64,000 nt of DNA. It comes from CBFFRJ01 sp965644225. GTDB taxonomy: Bacteria > Pseudomonadota > Gammaproteobacteria > Enterobacterales > Enterobacteriaceae. Positions 59,443-64,000 of the stretch are shown piece after piece (within the stretch, counting starts at the first letter, position 1; every line of letters starts with the position of its first letter). The position numbers and the translations under genes were made by a program. The notes below the pieces were generated by a model, which searched no databases, was not told the DNA's origin, and worked only from the letters and a program-made list of their open reading frames with translations. The stretch covers positions 1 to 64,000 of the forward strand of contig NZ_CBFFRJ010000009.1 of NCBI RefSeq assembly GCF_965644225.1, given 5' to 3'.

Positions 59443-59808
59443 ATGAAAATTACAATAGCTATGTCAGATACTGCCATTGCGAAAGAACTGTTCGAGCGTC
59501 TTGAGTCATACAGAAAATCACGTGGAATGTCTCAGGAAACGCTGGTCGAAAACCTTGGTGTAAGCCGGCCAACGTATGCTCGTTTGCAAAACGGAACCTG
59601 TAGCCTTGCAACCTTCATTGGGGTTCTACGCGAAATGAGCCTGCTTGAAGGCCTCAATGTGCTGATCCCTAATCTGACAGTGCGCCCCTCTGAGGTGTTT
59701 AGAGCTCAGAAAAAACAGCACCGCTCTACGGATAACCTAACCGTTTCTGGCAGGGATCCTGCCACGAATACAGTCAGGGCCATGCTGGAACTCAGGAAAA
59801 AAGGTTAA
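59443..59808 (+). CDS. HipB-type XRE antitoxin
   Basis: A 121-residue protein with a Cro/C1 helix-turn-helix at about residues 17-68 (Y-R-K-S-R-G-M-S-Q-E-T-L-V-E-N-L-G-V-S-R-P-T-Y-A-R-L-Q-N-G) and a C-terminal tail rich in charged residues (N-T-V-R-A-M-L-E-L-R-K-K-G). AAAGGTG precedes the ATG at 59443; an ATG at 59461 is also possible. It starts the hipBA operon: hipA begins three bases after the stop. It should neutralise HipA and repress the promoter. Confidence 0.85.
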   Translation: MKITIAMSDTAIAKELFERLESYRKSRGMSQETLVENLGVSRPTYARLQNGTCSLATFIGVLREMSLLEGLNVLIPNLTVRPSEVFRAQKKQHRSTDNLTVSGRDPATNTVRAMLELRKKG

Positions 59809-59811
59809 TCA

Positions 59812-61125
59812 ATGATAGCTGATTCGTGTGAAGTGCTGTTTGATGGGATCCCTGTGGGATATCTGGCTTATACCGACGACAGCGGGATAGCCACCTTTGA
59901 ATACACCAGTGACTGGCTGGATGCAGGATTCAGCCTTTCCCCACTGCATTTACCCCTAAAGAAAGGCGTCTTCGCGTTCCCCTCTCTAGCCTGGGAAACA
60001 TATCGTGGATTACCCGCGATGTTTGCTGACTCACTGCCAGATGATTTTGGTAACGCTCTAATCAATGCCTGGCTGGCCCGTGAAGGACGTGATAAGTCTC
60101 AGTTTCTGGCGATAGATCGTCTGCTTTATACCGGGAATCGCGGGATGGGAGCGTTGGAGTACCTGCCAACCAATAACCCCGAGACACCAAACAGTGAGCC
60201 CCTTTTAATGGCTGAACTGGTTCGCATGGCTCAAAAAGTACTCGATACACGAAATGGGCTTGAACTGAACGATCACGAAGAATCCTCCCTGACCCAATTG
60301 CTTCAGATTGGCACCTCTGCGGGTGGAGCAAGGGCCAAAGCGGTAGTAGCCGTCAATAAGGACAGAACTGAAATTCGTTCCGGCCAGGTGAACTCACCTG
60401 ATGGGTTTGAGCACTTTCTTCTCAAATTTGATGGTATTGAAGAACACAAAGCTAATAGCCAAACTTTCGGTGATCCAAAGGGATATGGCGTAATGGAATA
60501 TGTCTATCATCTGATGGCAAAACAGGCAGGGATCAACATGTCACATTGTGAATTGCTCAAGGAGACAAATACCCAAAGAGCACATTTTATGACGAAAAGA
60601 TTTGACCGGCAGCACAACAAGAAGTTTCACGTTCTGAGCTTATGCGGGATGGATCATGCTGACTTCCGCAAGCCGGGAGCGTACAGCTACGAAGAAATGC
60701 TTCTTGTGGCACGAAAGATAGGTTTGTCTAAACCGGAGCAGGAGCAGATTTATCGTCGTATGGTCTTTAATATCATTGCCAGAAACCATGATGATCACAC
60801 CAAAAACTGGTCATTCATGATCGATGACGACAACGACTACAAATGGAAGCTTGTTCCAGCCTTCGATATTGCCTGGAGTTATAAATCTGACTCGATTTGG
60901 GTACAAAATCATCAGCTAACTTTGGCCGGTAAACGAGATAATTTTACGATGGAGGATTTACTGGCTGTGGCACGGGACAGCATAGGACTTCGCCCCAGTA
61001 AGGCCCGGAAAATTATCCAGGACACGATTAAGGTAGTATCCGGCTGGCGTGAACTGGCAGAAACAGAAGGTGTACCAGCATCCTTGCAGGATGCCGTGTG
61101 GAATACATTACGTTTAAAGTGGTAA
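59812..61125 (+). CDS. HipA-type serine/threonine kinase toxin
   Basis: A 437-residue HipA-family kinase; E. coli HipA phosphorylates glutamyl-tRNA synthetase and causes persistence. It has an N-terminal subdomain (V-L-F-D-G-I-P-V-G-Y-L), the flexible loop with the autophosphorylation serine (G-T-S-A-G-G-A-R, Ser169), and the catalytic loop I-A-R-N-H-D-D-H-T-K-N-W-S-F. The metal-binding segment is V-P-A-F-D-I-A-W-S. All key residues are present, so it looks active. The target may differ from GltX, since identity to E. coli HipA seems low. It forms an operon with the upstream XRE gene. A second, truncated hipA is at 29954. Confidence 0.9.
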   Translation: MIADSCEVLFDGIPVGYLAYTDDSGIATFEYTSDWLDAGFSLSPLHLPLKKGVFAFPSLAWETYRGLPAMFADSLPDDFGNALINAWLAREGRDKSQFLAIDRLLYTGNRGMGALEYLPTNNPETPNSEPLLMAELVRMAQKVLDTRNGLELNDHEESSLTQLLQIGTSAGGARAKAVVAVNKDRTEIRSGQVNSPDGFEHFLLKFDGIEEHKANSQTFGDPKGYGVMEYVYHLMAKQAGINMSHCELLKETNTQRAHFMTKRFDRQHNKKFHVLSLCGMDHADFRKPGAYSYEEMLLVARKIGLSKPEQEQIYRRMVFNIIARNHDDHTKNWSFMIDDDNDYKWKLVPAFDIAWSYKSDSIWVQNHQLTLAGKRDNFTMEDLLAVARDSIGLRPSKARKIIQDTIKVVSGWRELAETEGVPASLQDAVWNTLRLKW

Positions 61126-61260
61126 CGTAAACATTACTAAAAAACGAAATAAAGTAAATCTGAAACCTTTACGATACAAATAGCAGCTACCACTCCTGCG
61201 TTAGAATCAGTGCTAAACGGTCACACTTCTCCAGAGCCAGCTCCCCCTGTCCCGCAAGGT

Positions 61261-61282
61261 AGGCGGCCCGGCCTTTTTTTTT
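61261..61282 (+). terminator. Possible terminator after hipA
   Basis: A GC-rich stretch AGGCGGCCCGGCC is followed directly by nine T. The stem is short and imperfect, but the T tract is strong. It lies between hipA and mod; the rest of this 255-base gap shows only a probable mod promoter and the ribosome site GGAGTAAACGTTA. Confidence 0.5.
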
Positions 61283-61380
61283 GTATTATCACCGCGCCCT
61301 GGCAGCGGCATCGGCGGATAACGATGCACAACGCCTGGCCCTTTTACCCTCAATGGAACGTCGCTCTGGAGTAAACGTTA

Positions 61381-63450
61381 ATGCTTAAAGATGTACAGAA
61401 ATATAATGAGTCCATTACGCCAAACAGCGCCTTCCTGAATGAACTGCACGCTAAGCTGCCTGAGTTTTTCACCCCGGATGAATACGACGAAAATGGCAAT
61501 CTGCTGGCGAAAGGCGCTTTCGATCTGGCGAAATTCCAGGATGCGCTCAGAGCACGTAACATTGAGGAGTTAAGCAGCGGCTACCAGATTGATTTTATTG
61601 GCAAAGACTACGCCAAAAAACAAGCGGGCGAGAAATCGACCACCGTGATAGTCCCGGATGTGGAGCACAACGCGCAGCCAGAAAACAGCGCCAGCAACAA
61701 CCTGTTCCTGACCGGGGACAATCTGGAAGTGCTGCGCCACCTGCAAAACAATTACCACAATGCCGTCGACATCATCTATATCGACCCGCCGTACAACACC
61801 GGATCCGACGGCTTTGTCTATCCGGACACCTTCGAATACAGCGACCAGATGCTGCAGGAGATGTTCGGCCTGAACGACCAGGAGCTTGGCAGGCTAAAAT
61901 CCATTCAGGGTAAAGCCACCCACGCAGCCTGGCTGACCTTTATGTACCCGCGCCTGTGGCTGGCGAAGCGCATGCTGAAAGCGTCCGGCGTTATCTTTAT
62001 CCATATTGATGAGAACGAGCACGCCAATCTCAAGCTGCTGTGCAATGAAATCTTTGGCGAAGCGAACGACCTGGGCGAAATCGTCTGGGATAAACGCAAC
62101 CCCAAGGGCGATGCCACCGGTATCTCTGCGCAGCATGAAGTGATCCTGGCGTACTGTAAAAACAGCGAAGCCTTTAAAGCGGTTAACAGCCTGAAGCGCC
62201 CGAAAGAAAATGCCGGGCGAATGATTGAGAAGGTCGAATCCTTAATCAAGAAACATCAGGGCATAACGGACGCCGTACGCAAAGAGTATAAAGAGTGGAT
62301 CGCCCAGCAAAACTTTAGCGGCGGTGAAAAGGCCTATAACCAGATTGACGATAACGGCGATATTTTCCGTCCGGTCTCCATGGCCTGGCCGAATAAGAAA
62401 AAAGCGCCGGATGACTATTTTATTCCACTTATTCACCCGGTGACCGGTAAGGCCTGCCCGCTGCCGGAGCGCGGCTGGCGCAATCCTTCCGCCACCATGA
62501 AAGAGTTGCAGGAAAAAGGGCTGATTCTGTTTGGCAAAGACGAAACCACCCAGCCGAACCGGAAGTACATCCTGAAAGAGAATATGTATGAGAACGTGCC
62601 ATCGCTGCTCTACTTTGGCGGCAGCGACGACGCCCTGCTCTCTTCCCTGGATATCCACTTTGATAACCCGAAGCCGGTAAGCCTGGTCAAACGGATGCTG
62701 AACTCCATTCAGGGGATTGAAAACGGGCTGATTCTGGACTTCTTTGCCGGATCCGGCACCACCGCCCATGCGGTGCTGGAACTCAGCGCCGAAAGCGGAC
62801 ATCAACACAACTTTATTACCGTGCAACTGGCGGAGCCGATCCGCGAGGATAACGCCGCCCGCGCGCTGGGGTTCCGCAGTATTGATGAGATGAGCCGGGA
62901 GCGCATTACCCGTGCGGCGCGCAATATTCGCCAGCAGATGCCAGCCACTCATGCAGACCTTGGTTTTAAGCATTACCGTTTTGTCGCCCCGGAGCAGCAG
63001 ACGCTCGACTCACTGGACAGTTTCGATATCGCCACCGGCAATTTTATGACCACCAGCGGCCAGCTCACGGCCTTTAGTGGGTCTGGTTTCGACAATATGA
63101 TCGCCCCGTTTTCAGCAGCGGCGCTGGGGCTGCCCGGTAAGGCCAGCGGGGAAGAGACCCTCCTCACCACCTGGCTGGTTGCCGACGGTTACCGCATGGA
63201 CGTAGCCAGCGAAACGCTGAGTTTCGCCGGGTATAAAGCCACTTACGTCGATGGCACGCGGCTGTATTTGATTGAAGAAAAATGGCGCGCCGCGCAGACC
63301 CGCGAACTGCTCAATCGGATTGGTACGCATCAACTGGCGGTGCAGACGGTAGTGATTTACGGCTACTCGTTCGATCTCGAATCCATTCGCGAACTGGAGC
63401 TGGGCTTAAAGCAGCTCGATCAGAAAGTGAATCTGGTGAAGCGTTACTGA
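61381..63450 (+). CDS. Type III restriction-modification Mod methyltransferase
   Basis: A 689-residue adenine-N6 DNA methyltransferase and specificity subunit of a type III system. The catalytic motif IV is D-P-P-Y-N-T-G (Asp135-Tyr138) and motif I, the SAM site, is D-F-F-A-G-S-G-T-T-A-H (453-463), the order of the beta class. The region between (about 200-440) is the likely target recognition domain. The following gene encodes Res after nine bases. I see no long simple repeats that would make it phase-variable. Confidence 0.92.
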   Translation: MLKDVQKYNESITPNSAFLNELHAKLPEFFTPDEYDENGNLLAKGAFDLAKFQDALRARNIEELSSGYQIDFIGKDYAKKQAGEKSTTVIVPDVEHNAQPENSASNNLFLTGDNLEVLRHLQNNYHNAVDIIYIDPPYNTGSDGFVYPDTFEYSDQMLQEMFGLNDQELGRLKSIQGKATHAAWLTFMYPRLWLAKRMLKASGVIFIHIDENEHANLKLLCNEIFGEANDLGEIVWDKRNPKGDATGISAQHEVILAYCKNSEAFKAVNSLKRPKENAGRMIEKVESLIKKHQGITDAVRKEYKEWIAQQNFSGGEKAYNQIDDNGDIFRPVSMAWPNKKKAPDDYFIPLIHPVTGKACPLPERGWRNPSATMKELQEKGLILFGKDETTQPNRKYILKENMYENVPSLLYFGGSDDALLSSLDIHFDNPKPVSLVKRMLNSIQGIENGLILDFFAGSGTTAHAVLELSAESGHQHNFITVQLAEPIREDNAARALGFRSIDEMSRERITRAARNIRQQMPATHADLGFKHYRFVAPEQQTLDSLDSFDIATGNFMTTSGQLTAFSGSGFDNMIAPFSAAALGLPGKASGEETLLTTWLVADGYRMDVASETLSFAGYKATYVDGTRLYLIEEKWRAAQTRELLNRIGTHQLAVQTVVIYGYSFDLESIRELELGLKQLDQKVNLVKRY

Positions 63451-63459
63451 GGCGGCGAC

Positions 63460-64000
63460 ATGAAAATTTTACTTGAAGAGCTACCGCATCAGGAGCAGGC
63501 GCTCGAGGCCATTCTTGGCCATTTTTCCGGTATCGATCATTCGGTTGCGGACAACGACAACTATGCCAACCCGTTGATCAACGGCCGCTATGAAGACCAG
63601 ACCCATATCGACGTAAAAATGGAGACGGGCACCGGGAAAACCTACGTTTACACCCGTCTGATCTATGAACTGCACCGCCAGTTTGGCCTGTTCAAATTTG
63701 TGCTGGTCGTACCGACGCCTGCCATTAAGGAAGGCGCGCGCAATTTTATAACCAGTGACTATGCCCGCCAGCACTTTTCGCAGTTTTATGAAAACACGCA
63801 CATTGAGCTTTCGACCATTAACGCCGGGGACTTTAAGGCCAAATCCGGGCGTAAAAACTTCCCGGTACAGCTGCTGAACTTCACCGATGCCAGCCGCCGT
63901 AACAGCCACAGCATTCAGGTTTTGCTGATCAATGCGCAGATGCTGAACTCGGCCAGTATGACCCGCGATGATTATGACCAGACCTTGCTTGGCGGGCTGA
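63460..64000 (+). CDS. Type III restriction Res subunit (partial)
   Basis: The first 180 residues of the restriction subunit; the gene continues beyond the window (usual length about 900-1000). It begins M-K-I-L-L-E-E-L-P-H-Q-E-Q-A-L and has Walker A M-E-T-G-T-G-K-T at residues 54-61, then F-V-L-V-V-P-T-P-A-I-K-E-G (motif Ia). Res couples ATP-driven movement along DNA to cleavage with Mod. It starts nine bases after mod, in the same operon. Confidence 0.92.
   Translation, partial: MKILLEELPHQEQALEAILGHFSGIDHSVADNDNYANPLINGRYEDQTHIDVKMETGTGKTYVYTRLIYELHRQFGLFKFVLVVPTPAIKEGARNFITSDYARQHFSQFYENTHIELSTINAGDFKAKSGRKNFPVQLLNFTDASRRNSHSIQVLLINAQMLNSASMTRDDYDQTLLGGL

Noticed and set aside
61381..63450. 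Phase-variable mod gene
   Set aside because: Some type III mod genes switch by simple repeats; I found no tandem tetra- or pentanucleotide tracts or long homopolymers in this one.
1..64000. tRNA, rRNA, CRISPR arrays or intact insertion sequences
   Set aside because: I saw no tRNA cloverleaf, no ribosomal sequence, no regularly spaced repeats with unique spacers and no transposase gene in the window.

Overview
The window is chromosomal DNA of an enterobacterium (Enterobacteriaceae). It carries the gene block that lies near the end of the E. coli map: yjjP-yjjB, dnaT-dnaC, yjjA, opgB, lgoD/lgoR/lgoT, tsr, btsT-yjiX-yjiA, yjiN-mdtM and yjiM-yjiL. It differs from E. coli by an ohrR/ohr pair, a FoxA-like receptor, an EefABC-like RND pump and a second siderophore-uptake locus. 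That content points to the Enterobacter/Lelliottia/Kosakonia side of the family, but genus cannot be fixed from the sequence alone.

Layout. 0.5-3.5 kb: the split ThrE-type exporter YjjP/YjjB, a TetR regulator and the OhrR/Ohr organic-peroxide module. 3.7-8.1 kb: primosome proteins DnaT and DnaC, secreted YjjA, and OpgB for periplasmic glucans. 8.2-11.8 kb: L-galactonate catabolism (LgoD, LgoR, LgoT). 11.8-18.2 kb: a GNAT protein, the serine chemoreceptor Tsr with a sigma-28 promoter, and the pyruvate importer BtsT with YjiX and YjiA. The Tsr/BtsT divergent region has a CRP site and a BtsR-type repeat array. 18.2-25 kb: RmuC, YjiN, MdtM, and YjiM/YjiL/DUF3343, a 2-hydroxyacyl-CoA dehydratase or double-cubane-cluster type system. 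25-32.7 kb: a MarR-HlyD-DUF2955 efflux operon, an orphan BrnA antitoxin, a LysR/quinone-reductase pair, a decayed hipBA locus, DUF1176, a ClpP-like protease and YjiS. 32.8-53 kb: the MocR regulator YjiR, then an iron and efflux block: FoxA-like receptor with AraC regulator, TetR-adaptor-RND-outer membrane channel-MFS, an RpiR regulator, a FecBCDE-type ABC importer and a divergent TonB receptor. Several Fur-like boxes lie in this block.

53-64 kb is the accessory end. It holds a doubly deleted tryptophanase remnant, a second RoxA-type oxygenase, and a two-gene unit of RecQ-like helicase fused to a phosphoribosyltransferase plus a DprA-like protein. After these come a possible T6SS-type metallopeptidase effector with immunity lipoprotein, an intact HipBA pair, and a type III restriction-modification system whose Res gene runs off the end. 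In E. coli the neighbouring yjiS-yjiA interval is the hsd/mcr restriction region, so this looks like a related defence-rich spot with different cargo. The RecQ-PRTase/DprA-like operon is the best candidate for an under-described system.
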